Below are positions 44,212-51,668 of a stretch of 64,000 nucleotides of DNA, piece after piece. Below the pieces are notes generated by a model. The model saw only the letters and a program-made list of their open reading frames with translations, had not been told where the DNA came from and searched no databases. The position numbers and the translations under genes were made by a program. Within the stretch, counting starts at the first letter, position 1. Each line of letters starts with the position of its first letter. The DNA is from a marine bacterium B5-7 (GTDB lineage Bacteria; Pseudomonadota; Gammaproteobacteria; Arenicellales; CAJQKF01), in contig BQJD01000016.1 of NCBI GenBank assembly GCA_021604525.1, positions 18,604 through 82,603 on the forward strand, read 5' to 3'.

Positions 44212-44859
44212 CTACTCGGCGTCCGGCTGGTTGGCCGGGGCGGCACGGGAGAACGCGTCGATCGCGTTTAAGGCCTGATCGATCTCCACAAGCCGTGGAA
44301 AATCATCGAGCGGCACATCGAATCGACGCGCGTTGAACATCTGCGGCACCAGGCAGATGTCTGCGATGGTTACTTGCTCACCTAGGAAATAGGGCCCCTT
44401 GTCAGCATCATCTTTCGCCCATGCTTCAAGTGCCGGAAAGTTTTCCAGAATCCAGTGGTGATACCACTTCAGCTTACCGGCTTCATCGATACCCATATCG
44501 CGTGTCAGGAAGCCGAGTACACGCAGATTGTTCAGCGGATGAATATCGCAGGCAATGGCCAGCGCTGCCTGCCGGGCCCTGGCTCTGTTGGCCGGATCAC
44601 ACGGCAGTATCGGAATCTCCGGATACGATTCCTCAAGGTATTCGAGGATGGCTATGGATTGGCCGATACGGACGTCGCCATCGACCAGCGTGGGCACCAG
44701 TTTCTGTGGATTGATGCCGGTATATTCGGGCATCTTCTGCTGACCGCCATCGCGGGTTAAGTGCACGGCGACATGCTGATAGTCGAGGCCTTTCAGGTTC
44801 AGTGCAATACGTACGCGATAGGCAGCAGTGGAGCGCCAGTAGTCGTAGAGAATTCTCAT
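44212..44859 (-). CDS. maiA: Maleylacetoacetate isomerase (zeta-class glutathione transferase)
   Basis: 215 residues. It isomerises maleylacetoacetate to fumarylacetoacetate with glutathione as cofactor, the middle step of homogentisate breakdown. The thioredoxin-like domain runs RILYDYWRSTAAYRVRIALNLKG, then INPQKLVPTLVDGD and the glutathione-binding GQSIAILEYLEE. The alpha-helical domain holds IACDIHPLNNLRVL, typical of the zeta class. The usual SSC active-site motif reads STA (S10-T11-A12), so the cysteine is missing; Ser10 is kept. Lies between fahA (85 bases upstream) and the molybdopterin enzyme. Confidence 0.93.
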   Translation of the reverse strand: MRILYDYWRSTAAYRVRIALNLKGLDYQHVAVHLTRDGGQQKMPEYTGINPQKLVPTLVDGDVRIGQSIAILEYLEESYPEIPILPCDPANRARARQAALAIACDIHPLNNLRVLGFLTRDMGIDEAGKLKWYHHWILENFPALEAWAKDDADKGPYFLGEQVTIADICLVPQMFNARRFDVPLDDFPRLVEIDQALNAIDAFSRAAPANQPDAE

Positions 44860-44944
44860 GGCTTTTTCGGGCTTGGGCTAAATTTAAGGTTCAAGGGAGT
44901 TGGCTGGATATCGATGCGAACCTGTGAATCAGGATGCCTCGTCA

Positions 44945-45934
44945 TCAGGTTGCAGACAAAGGTTTAACCTCCTGATCGATCTGCCCGAAAATGCTGTCTC
45001 CTCTGGCGTCGAACATTTCGATTTGAACGCGATCGCCAAAGGACATGAACGGGGTGGATGGCTTGCCGTCGGCAATTGTCTCAAGACAACGCACCTCGGC
45101 CAGGCAACAGGAGCCGTCTTCGCTGCCGACGTTGGAGACCGTGCCGGATCCGACCACCGTGCCGGCCATGAGTCCACGCGATTTGGCGGCATGAGCGATT
45201 AATTGCGTGAAGTCGAAGGTCATGTCGCGACCCGCATCAGGGGCGCCGATGCGACGTCCATTGAGCGTGGCAACCAGGGGTCGATGCAGTTTGGCGCCAT
45301 CCCAGGCTTCGCCGAGTTCGTCCGGGGTGACCACAACCGGCGAAAAGGCGGTGTGGGGTTTTGACTGGTAAAAACCAAACTGTTTCGCGAGCTCGGCGGG
45401 TATTAAATTGCGCAGGGAAATGTCGTTGACGATGCAAATCAACTGGATATGCTTGCCAGCCTGATCCGCTGTGACTCCGGCTGGAACATCGTCGGTAATA
45501 ACCGCAACTTCCGCCTCGAAGTCGATGCCCCAGGATTCATCCTCCACGACAATGGGATCGCGCGGTCCAATAAATGCATCCGACGCGCCCATGTACATCA
45601 ACGGTTCATGCCAGAACGACTCCGGCAACTCGGCGCCGCGTGCCTTGCGCACGAGTTCCACGTGGGTGACATAAGCACTGCCGTCGACCCAGTGATAGCC
45701 GCGCGGCAGTGGCGCTGCCAGCATCTTGGGGTCAAGTTCAAAGGCGTCTTTGCAGCGTCCGGCGATGAGATCATTGTAAATAGCCTCGAGCTTCGGCCGT
45801 GTGGTCGTCCAGTTATCGAGGGCGGCCTGTAATGTCGCGGCAATTGCCGACACGGTGACGGCCTGTTTCAGGTCACGATCAACGACGATCAGGGTACCGT
45901 CGCGTCCACCTTGCTTGATACTGGCGAGTTTCAT
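44945..45934 (-). CDS. fahA: Fumarylacetoacetase
   Basis: 329-residue hydrolase that splits fumarylacetoacetate to fumarate and acetoacetate, the last step of the homogentisate pathway. The metal-binding and core FAH features are visible: YVTHVELVRKARG, DFEAEVAVITDDVPAG, HIQLICIVNDISLRNLIP, QSKPHTAFSPVVVTPDELG and GTVVGSGTVSNVG. The length and MKLASI start are typical of the proteobacterial short FahA. It is the first gene of the leftward run fahA-maiA, and it is divergent from hmgA across 210 bases. Confidence 0.95.
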   Translation of the reverse strand: MKLASIKQGGRDGTLIVVDRDLKQAVTVSAIAATLQAALDNWTTTRPKLEAIYNDLIAGRCKDAFELDPKMLAAPLPRGYHWVDGSAYVTHVELVRKARGAELPESFWHEPLMYMGASDAFIGPRDPIVVEDESWGIDFEAEVAVITDDVPAGVTADQAGKHIQLICIVNDISLRNLIPAELAKQFGFYQSKPHTAFSPVVVTPDELGEAWDGAKLHRPLVATLNGRRIGAPDAGRDMTFDFTQLIAHAAKSRGLMAGTVVGSGTVSNVGSEDGSCCLAEVRCLETIADGKPSTPFMSFGDRVQIEMFDARGDSIFGQIDQEVKPLSAT

Positions 45935-46083
45935 AGCGCTCTCGTTAACTGTGTGAATGGAAATTGATGAATTATTTTTTGCAGCGTAATTGTCGCAGCT
46001 TGGCTCTGTGACGGCCAGTGGTGCAGTGATGTCACCGGGGCTTATCGTTTGAGGAGCATGTATGATTTCTCATCAACGGGATG

Positions 46084-46112
46084 TTGTTTATAGTTTCAGT
46101 CGTAACTATACT
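46084..46112 (+). promoter_or_regulatory. hmgA promoter with embedded dyad operator
   Basis: -35 TTGTTT (46084-46089), 17-base spacer, -10 TATACT (46107-46112). The perfect inverted repeat TATAGTT-N8-AACTATA (46089-46110) fills the spacer and overlaps both elements, so a bound dimer would block RNA polymerase. The nearest candidate regulator is the MarR-type gene that follows hmgA. Confidence 0.65.
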
Positions 46113-46144
46113 GGCCTGCCGCATCAATCAGCAGAGCAAAACTC

Positions 46145-47491
46145 ATGACTAAACATGCAGACCATGAAGTCGTTGCGACCGCGCAAATTTCATCGGTAAA
46201 ACTGGAATACATGCGCGGATTCGGCAACGAACACAGTAGCGAAGCATTGCCCGGTGCATTACCCGAGGGTCGTTTCTCGCCGCAGCGTTGCCCCTACGAT
46301 CTTTATGCGGAAAAGCTGACTGCAACCGCATTCACCGCGCCCCGCCACAGCAACCGGCGAACCTGGTTTTATCGTATCCGGCCGTCAGCGATACAGGATG
46401 AGTTTCATCCCATCGATGTGGGTCTGATCAGAACCGGGCCGATAATGGATTACCCGCCACTGCCGAATCCGCTTCGATGGGATCCGCTTCCATTGCCGGA
46501 TGCGCCCACCGATTTTATTGATGGTCTGGTTACCCTGGCGGCGAATGGTAACGCCGCGCTTGGCGTTGGTATCGGTATTCATTTGTATCTTGCGAATACC
46601 TCCATGGAAGATCGATTCTTCTATAACGCCGATGGCGAGATGTTGCTGGTACCGCAGTCAGGACGGCTGATATTGCATACCGAATGCGGCATCATCGAAG
46701 TGTCACCCGGTGAAATCGCGGTGATACCGCGCGGAATCCGGTTTCGCGTTGTCCTGCCCGATGGCGCCAGTCGCGGTTATGTCTGTGAGAATTATGGTGC
46801 GTCATATATTTTGCCTGATCGTGGTCCCGTCGGCAGTGACGGTTATTCCAATGATCGCGATTTCCTGACGCCGGTGGCAGCCTTTGAAGATCGCAAAGGC
46901 GACTTTACCCTGACATGTAAATATGGCGGTGGTTTATTCGAGTCGAATGTGGCGCACTCACCACTCGATGTGGTTGCCTGGGTGGGTACATCGGTGCCTT
47001 ACAAGTACGACCTTTCACGATTCAATACCATGGGTACCGTATCCTACGATCATCCCGATCCATCGATCTACACGGTGTTGACCTCGCCTTCGGATACGCC
47101 TGGGGTTGCCAATATCGATTTCGTGATCTTCCCGGAACGCTGGATGGTGGCTGAAGATACCTTCAGGCCGCCGTGGTATCACCGTAACGTGATGAGTGAA
47201 TTCATGGGACTGATTTACGGTGTCTACGATGCCAAGGAGCGAGGCTTTGAACCGGGTGGTGCCAGCCTGCATAACTGCATGACTGCCCATGGCCCGGAGG
47301 CCGATGTATTCAACAAGGCATCGAGCGTCGAGCTCAAGCCGGACCGCTATACCGATACCCTGGCATTCATGTTTGAATCGCGTTACCCCATACAACCCAG
47401 TCGATATGCGATGGAGTGTTCTGCAAGGCAGCATGATTACGTCGATTGCTGGAAGGGTATCGCCCGACACTTCGATGCAAGCAAGCGTTGA
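46145..47491 (+). CDS. hmgA: Homogentisate 1,2-dioxygenase
   Basis: 448-residue non-haem iron enzyme that opens the ring of homogentisate to maleylacetoacetate, the central step of tyrosine, phenylalanine and hydroxyphenylacetate breakdown. Matches are [20 protein letters not shown] at the N terminus, [16 protein letters not shown] cupin (here [11 protein letters not shown]), and the iron-ligand region [18 protein letters not shown] followed by [12 protein letters not shown], which carries the His-Glu-His set. Divergent from fahA, and followed 17 bases later by a MarR-type regulator. 4-hydroxyphenylpyruvate dioxygenase (hppD) is not in the window. Confidence 0.97.
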   Translation: MTKHADHEVVATAQISSVKLEYMRGFGNEHSSEALPGALPEGRFSPQRCPYDLYAEKLTATAFTAPRHSNRRTWFYRIRPSAIQDEFHPIDVGLIRTGPIMDYPPLPNPLRWDPLPLPDAPTDFIDGLVTLAANGNAALGVGIGIHLYLANTSMEDRFFYNADGEMLLVPQSGRLILHTECGIIEVSPGEIAVIPRGIRFRVVLPDGASRGYVCENYGASYILPDRGPVGSDGYSNDRDFLTPVAAFEDRKGDFTLTCKYGGGLFESNVAHSPLDVVAWVGTSVPYKYDLSRFNTMGTVSYDHPDPSIYTVLTSPSDTPGVANIDFVIFPERWMVAEDTFRPPWYHRNVMSEFMGLIYGVYDAKERGFEPGGASLHNCMTAHGPEADVFNKASSVELKPDRYTDTLAFMFESRYPIQPSRYAMECSARQHDYVDCWKGIARHFDASKR

Positions 47492-47508
47492 ATCGAGTGA
47501 AAGGCGTT

Positions 47509-47979
47509 ATGCGAGCAGGCAGGCAATCGGATTCAGACGAATTGCGTCTGGCATCGTTCCTGCCCTATCGTTTATCGGTTCTGACCAACCGCATCAGTCG
47601 GGCGTTATCTCGCCAGTATGCCGAGCAATTCAATCTCAGTATTCCTCAGTGGCGCGCGTTGGCGGTACTGGGCGAGTCCGGTGATTTGTTTGCCGATGAA
47701 ATATGCAAGGTCACCGAGATGGATAAGGTCACGGTCTCACGGGCGTTACAGGGCCTTGAAGAGCAGGGGCGCATCAGTCGTAAAACCGACTCATCGGATC
47801 GCCGGCGGGCGCGGGTGCGTCTAACATCAATGGGTCGGGCGGTGTATCGCGAGGTTGTACCGGTTGCGCTCGAATACGAACGACAACTTCTCGACGTGTT
47901 ATCAACAAGCGAACAACGGACCCTGGATGATGCGTTGGGCAAGCTGCATGAGTGGGCGGCAACGGATGATGAAGATTAA
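47509..47979 (+). CDS. MarR-family transcriptional regulator
   Basis: 156 residues from the ATG at 47509, chosen for its AAAGG ribosome site and because the longer frame would overlap hmgA. The winged-helix domain is evident: LPYRLSVLTNRISRALSRQYAEQFNL, IPQWRALAVLGESG, ADEICKVTEMDKVTVSRALQGLEEQGRISRK and the wing SSDRRRARVRLT. MarR proteins usually repress aromatic-catabolism genes and release DNA on ligand binding. The position right after hmgA, and dyads upstream of hmgA and of the next gene, make it the probable regulator of this cluster. Confidence 0.9.
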   Translation: MRAGRQSDSDELRLASFLPYRLSVLTNRISRALSRQYAEQFNLSIPQWRALAVLGESGDLFADEICKVTEMDKVTVSRALQGLEEQGRISRKTDSSDRRRARVRLTSMGRAVYREVVPVALEYERQLLDVLSTSEQRTLDDALGKLHEWAATDDED

Positions 47980-47991
47980 TGATTTTCATGA

Positions 47992-48009
47992 TGATTGAGT
48001 CAACAATCA
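47992..48009. promoter_or_regulatory. Dyad upstream of the flavin hydroxylase gene
   Basis: TGATTG-AGTCAA-CAATCA, a perfect 6-6-6 inverted repeat in the 70-base gap between the MarR gene and the hydroxylase ATG at 48050. Its half-site differs from the dyad at the hmgA promoter, so the same protein need not bind both. Confidence 0.4.
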
Positions 48010-48049
48010 ATCTAACGAAGCGTTGCTATTCGGGTAATCTGGAACGACC

Positions 48050-49738
48050 ATGAATGCCAAGTATTCCGATGTTGCAAAGGCCCGCCGGGCAGGTCGTCAA
48101 CCACGTCGTCAATATCCTTATCGAAGGTCACCGGAACTCGACAGCGACAGCGCAGGACATGCGTCGGTGGTTATTGCCGGCGGCGGTCCTATCGGTCTGG
48201 CCATGGCACTCGAACTCGCCGGGCGGGGTATTGCCTCGGTGGTGCTGGAAAAGCACGATACCGTCAGTGATGGCTCACGGGCGATTTGCTGGGCCAAGCG
48301 AACCCTTGAGATATTCGATCGGCTGGGCGTCGCCGGGCGCATGATGGAAAAGGGCATCATCTGGAATACTGGCAAGGTATTCGTCGGCAACTCCAATGAG
48401 CCTGTTTACACCTTCGACCTGCTGCCTGACAAGGCGCAGAAGTTTCCCGCCTTTATCAATCTGCAACAGTATTACCCCGAAGAATACCTGATCGATCTTA
48501 TCGAACCGAATCCGTTGATTGAATTACGCTGGATGAATGAAGTGGTCGGTGTCGATCCACGTGCCGATGGCGTCGGTGTAACCGTACACACTGTCGATGG
48601 CGACTACACCCTCGAGTGTGACTACCTCATTGCCGCCGATGGCCATCGCAGCCCGATTCGAAATATGCTCGGGCTCGACTTTGAAGGAAGGGTGTTTGAA
48701 GACCACTTTTTAATCGCCGACGTTCGCATGAAGGCGGACTTTCCGGCGGAGAGAAGATTCTGGTTCGATCCGCCGTTCAATCCCGGTCAGACCTCGCTGT
48801 TACACAAACAGGCGGATGATGTCTGGCGTATTGATTTTCAGGTAGGTTCCTACAATATCAATCGCGATGAAGTGCTCGCAGACGATAACGTCGATCGTAT
48901 GGTGCGTGCCTTTCTCGGTCCCGATATCGAATTCGAGTACGAATGGGTCAGCCTGTATACGTTTCAGTGTCGACGCATGCAGGACTTTGTTCATGGCCGG
49001 GTGATCTTCACTGGAGATGCTGCGCACCTGGTGTCGCCATTCGGCGCGCGAGGCGCCAACGGCGGTATTCAGGACGTCGATAATCTCGGTTGGAAACTCG
49101 CGCTGGTACTGAAGGGATTGGCGCCGGATGCGTTGCTGGCAAGCTACAATGACGAACGTATTTACGGCGCCGATGAAAACATTCGCAATTCGTCGCGAAG
49201 TACCGATTTCCTGACACCGAAAAACGATGCAAGTCGCGCCTTTCGCAATGCCGCGCTGCGTCTGGCAAGAGATTTCCCCTTTGCTCGTGCCTTCGTCAAC
49301 AGCGGTCGCTTGTCGGTACCTTGCGTACTCGATGACTCCCGCCTCAATACGCCAGACGAGGATGAATTCGGTCCGCGTATGCGTCCAGGCGCTGCGTGCA
49401 TCGACGCACCGGTTAGTATTGATGGCAAGCGGGGGTGGTTTGTCGAACGACTCGGTACGTCATTTACGGTTATGTTATTTACCGAGCGAGGTGAGCTGCC
49501 CGAAGGATTTGATAATCAAATGGCGCCAGAGTCTGTTGAAGTAGAGAGAATTGTGGTTGCGCGACAGGCAGCCGATGGTGCCTTGCACGATGTCGACGTC
49601 TTGCTCGAACAGCACTACGACAGCATGCCAGGTACCGTCTACCTGATTCGGCCGGATCAGCACGTTGCCGCCAGATGGCGTCACTTCGATATTGAAAAAA
49701 TTCGCAGCGCCGCGCGCCGCGCCCTTGCACTCAACTGA
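48050..49738 (+). CDS. FAD-dependent aromatic-ring monooxygenase (MhpA/MhaA-like)
   Basis: 562-residue class A flavin hydroxylase. FAD motif GxGxxG is in VVIAGGGPIGLAMALELAG (about 41-59), the NAD(P)H/FAD DG motif is in YLIAADGHRSPIR, and the second FAD motif is VIFTGDAAHLVSPFGARGANGGIQD. The C-terminal ~170 residues form the thioredoxin-like domain of phenol-hydroxylase-type enzymes. The N-terminal ~35 residues are basic and non-conserved. Size and neighbours (homogentisate genes, a ~76-residue partner) resemble MhaA, the flavoprotein of 3-hydroxyphenylacetate 6-hydroxylase, which yields homogentisate. That substrate is inference; 3-(3-hydroxyphenyl)propionate or similar is possible. Confidence 0.85.
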   Translation: MNAKYSDVAKARRAGRQPRRQYPYRRSPELDSDSAGHASVVIAGGGPIGLAMALELAGRGIASVVLEKHDTVSDGSRAICWAKRTLEIFDRLGVAGRMMEKGIIWNTGKVFVGNSNEPVYTFDLLPDKAQKFPAFINLQQYYPEEYLIDLIEPNPLIELRWMNEVVGVDPRADGVGVTVHTVDGDYTLECDYLIAADGHRSPIRNMLGLDFEGRVFEDHFLIADVRMKADFPAERRFWFDPPFNPGQTSLLHKQADDVWRIDFQVGSYNINRDEVLADDNVDRMVRAFLGPDIEFEYEWVSLYTFQCRRMQDFVHGRVIFTGDAAHLVSPFGARGANGGIQDVDNLGWKLALVLKGLAPDALLASYNDERIYGADENIRNSSRSTDFLTPKNDASRAFRNAALRLARDFPFARAFVNSGRLSVPCVLDDSRLNTPDEDEFGPRMRPGAACIDAPVSIDGKRGWFVERLGTSFTVMLFTERGELPEGFDNQMAPESVEVERIVVARQAADGALHDVDVLLEQHYDSMPGTVYLIRPDQHVAARWRHFDIEKIRSAARRALALN

Positions 49739-49810
49739 TGTGGGCGTCATGTTAGACAATACATATGAATATTCCACTTCTTGGGACATTCACAAACAGG
49801 AGATAAGAAT

Positions 49811-50770
49811 ATGAGTAAGGCATTTGCTTCCAAAGGCGATCTCGAACCGAAAAAAGTCACCTTCAGCCAGCTATCAAAGAGTGCTTATGCCTACACCGCC
49901 GAAGGTGATCCGAATACCGGTGTGATCGTTGGCGAGAATTCGGTGATGGTGGTCGATGCCCAGGCCACTCCTGCCATGGCGCGTGACGTTATCGAGAAAA
50001 TTCGCAGCGTAACTGACAAACCGATTCGTTACGTGACACTGAGTCATTACCATGCGGTGCGTGTACTTGGTGCATCGGCCTACGAGAACAGCGAGATTAT
50101 CGCCAGTCAGGATACTTACGATCTGATCGTCGAGCGTGGTGAGCAGGATTACCAGTCGGAATTCGAACGTTTTCCACGGCTGTTTCAGGATGTCGAGTCG
50201 ATCCCCGGACTGACTTGGCCAAGTATCGTATTCAATGATCAGATGACGCTTTGGATGGGCAACACCGAAGTGCGCATTCTGCAACTCGGCCGTGGACATA
50301 CCAAGGGAGATACCGTTGTCTGGCTACCGGATGAGCGCGTGCTGTTCAGTGGCGACCTGGTTGAATACGGCGCGACGCCATACACCGGCGATGCCTACCT
50401 TAAGGACTGGCCTGCAACGCTCGATAACATCGCAGCCATGGATCCTGCCGCCCTTGTTCCAGGTCGTGGCGAAGCGTTGACAACAACAGAAACCGTTCGT
50501 GATGGCATTCAAGGTACCCGGGACTTTATCTCACGTATGTATCAATCCGTGAAAGCTGGAAGGGATGCGGGGATGGATCTTCAGGACGTTTACAAGGCTA
50601 CCTACGACGCCTTGAAACCCGACTTCGGGCATTGGGTAATTTTCGATCACTGCCTGCCGTTCGATGTCTCACGCGCCTACGATGAGTCGGGTGGGGTGAG
50701 TGATCCGCAGATCTGGACTGCCGAGAGGGATGCAAATATGTGGCAGGCGTTGGAGGATGCCCAATCATGA
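49811..50770 (+). CDS. MBL-fold protein with altered metal motif
   Basis: 319 residues from the ATG at 49811, which has a clear AGGAGATAAG ribosome site; the upstream open frame is unsupported. Metallo-beta-lactamase fold: GVIVGENSVMVVDAQATP, the motif SHYHAVRVLG where HxHxDH is expected (H79 and H81 kept, Asp replaced by V83, His by R84), GRGHTKGDTVVW (H163) and LFSGDLVEYG (D182). Metal site 1 may be intact, but site 2 has lost two ligands. No lactonase or glyoxalase signature. Lies 72 bases after the hydroxylase and overlaps the DUF2783 gene by 4 bases. Confidence 0.85.
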   Translation: MSKAFASKGDLEPKKVTFSQLSKSAYAYTAEGDPNTGVIVGENSVMVVDAQATPAMARDVIEKIRSVTDKPIRYVTLSHYHAVRVLGASAYENSEIIASQDTYDLIVERGEQDYQSEFERFPRLFQDVESIPGLTWPSIVFNDQMTLWMGNTEVRILQLGRGHTKGDTVVWLPDERVLFSGDLVEYGATPYTGDAYLKDWPATLDNIAAMDPAALVPGRGEALTTTETVRDGIQGTRDFISRMYQSVKAGRDAGMDLQDVYKATYDALKPDFGHWVIFDHCLPFDVSRAYDESGGVSDPQIWTAERDANMWQALEDAQS

Positions 50771-50994
50771 GCCGTCAGCCTGCGGTAAATCAGGACATTG
50801 AGCACGAGATCCGTCTTGCCGACCCCGACGGGTTTTATGCGCGCCTGATTGACATGCACGACGGACTGGACACCGACCAGAGCAATCTGTTCAACGCCAC
50901 CATTATTTTGTTGATGGCCAACCAGATTGGCGACGATGAAGTGTTGAGCAGGATACTCGCTCAGGCAAGGGAGAGCAGTTCGTTAAGTACATAG
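50767..50994 (+). CDS. DUF2783-family small protein, possible hydroxylase coupling protein
   Basis: 75-residue acidic protein from the ATG at 50767, which overlaps the MBL stop (ATGA); the longer open frame is unsupported. Features of DUF2783 are LADPDGFYARLIDMHDGL, NATIILLMANQIGDDEVLSRIL and a terminal AR. No cysteines and no membrane segment; probably two or three helices. The family has no established function. A small (~7-8 kDa) coupling peptide, MhaB, is required by 3-hydroxyphenylacetate 6-hydroxylase in Pseudomonas putida U, and the size and place of this protein make it a candidate counterpart. That link is my inference. Confidence 0.8.
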   Translation: MSRQPAVNQDIEHEIRLADPDGFYARLIDMHDGLDTDQSNLFNATIILLMANQIGDDEVLSRILAQARESSSLST

Positions 50995-51005
50995 CCTGAA
51001 CAACG

Positions 51006-51025
51006 ACGTGACTTTCACATCACGT
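51006..51025. terminator. Small dyad between convergent genes
   Basis: ACGTGA-CTTTCACA-TCACGT lies 12 bases after the DUF2783 stop and 32 bases before the end of the convergent TfoX-like gene. The stem is only 6 bp with no T run, so bidirectional termination is a weak guess. Confidence 0.3.
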
Positions 51026-51056
51026 GAATAAGTCCCCGCGCCGTCATCTGCCGCGA

Positions 51057-51395
51057 CTAGTGTTTTGCCTGTCTTAGCGCAGCATCTATTGCCGCTCTCG
51101 ACCAATCCAGCAGGATATCGTGGTCGTCGAGCGCTTCTTCCGGTAACTGGTAGTAGGACAAGTGGAATGGCTTGTCCTTCTTGTAGTACGTGAAGCGGTT
51201 CAGGTTATGATCCTCAAACCGGGGGGCGGATACCTCATCCGCTTTGAGATACAGCACGCCGTCGGCTATCAGGGCAAACATCAGGCCATCGAAAAAGATG
51301 CCGTGACCACCGAACATTCGTTTTGATCGTATCGGTCCGAGCGTGTCGAACTGGTCCACGATGTATCGGGCAAATTCGATATCACTGGCGCTCAT
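51057..51395 (-). CDS. TfoX/Sxy N-terminal-domain protein
   Basis: 112 residues matching only the N-terminal domain of TfoX/Sxy: RSKRMFGGHGIFFDGLMFALIADGVLYLKAD, then FTYYKKDKPFHLSYYQLPEEALDD. In Haemophilus and Vibrio TfoX activates competence genes with CRP, but stand-alone N-domain proteins of this size are widespread and uncharacterised, so competence control is not implied. No DNA-binding motif seen. It converges on the DUF2783 gene. Confidence 0.9.
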   Translation of the reverse strand: MSASDIEFARYIVDQFDTLGPIRSKRMFGGHGIFFDGLMFALIADGVLYLKADEVSAPRFEDHNLNRFTYYKKDKPFHLSYYQLPEEALDDHDILLDWSRAAIDAALRQAKH

Positions 51396-51668
51396 GGAAA
51401 TTGGCCTATGTCAGACAGATGAGTAAAGGATTCGCGATTCCTGTTTGAGTTTCGATGATGCAAGCAGGACACCGGTTTGTCCATGGTGCGACGGGTTAAA
51501 GCTTATATTCAAATAACATCGCACGTTTGCTTGTGGCACTCGTCGTTGCAGAGCGCATTGTCTCGTAAAAATATAAAACTTCAAAAAGTTTTAACCCCAT
51601 TCGGTTTCTCCATCCGTTGATAACCACTGAGGCAACGCCTTAATTTTATCAATAACCGGAGATAGATA

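Noticed and set aside
47446..47508. Longer start for the MarR regulator, overlapping hmgA
   Set aside because: It would overlap hmgA by 46 bases without a ribosome site; the ATG at 47509 has AAAGG at good spacing.
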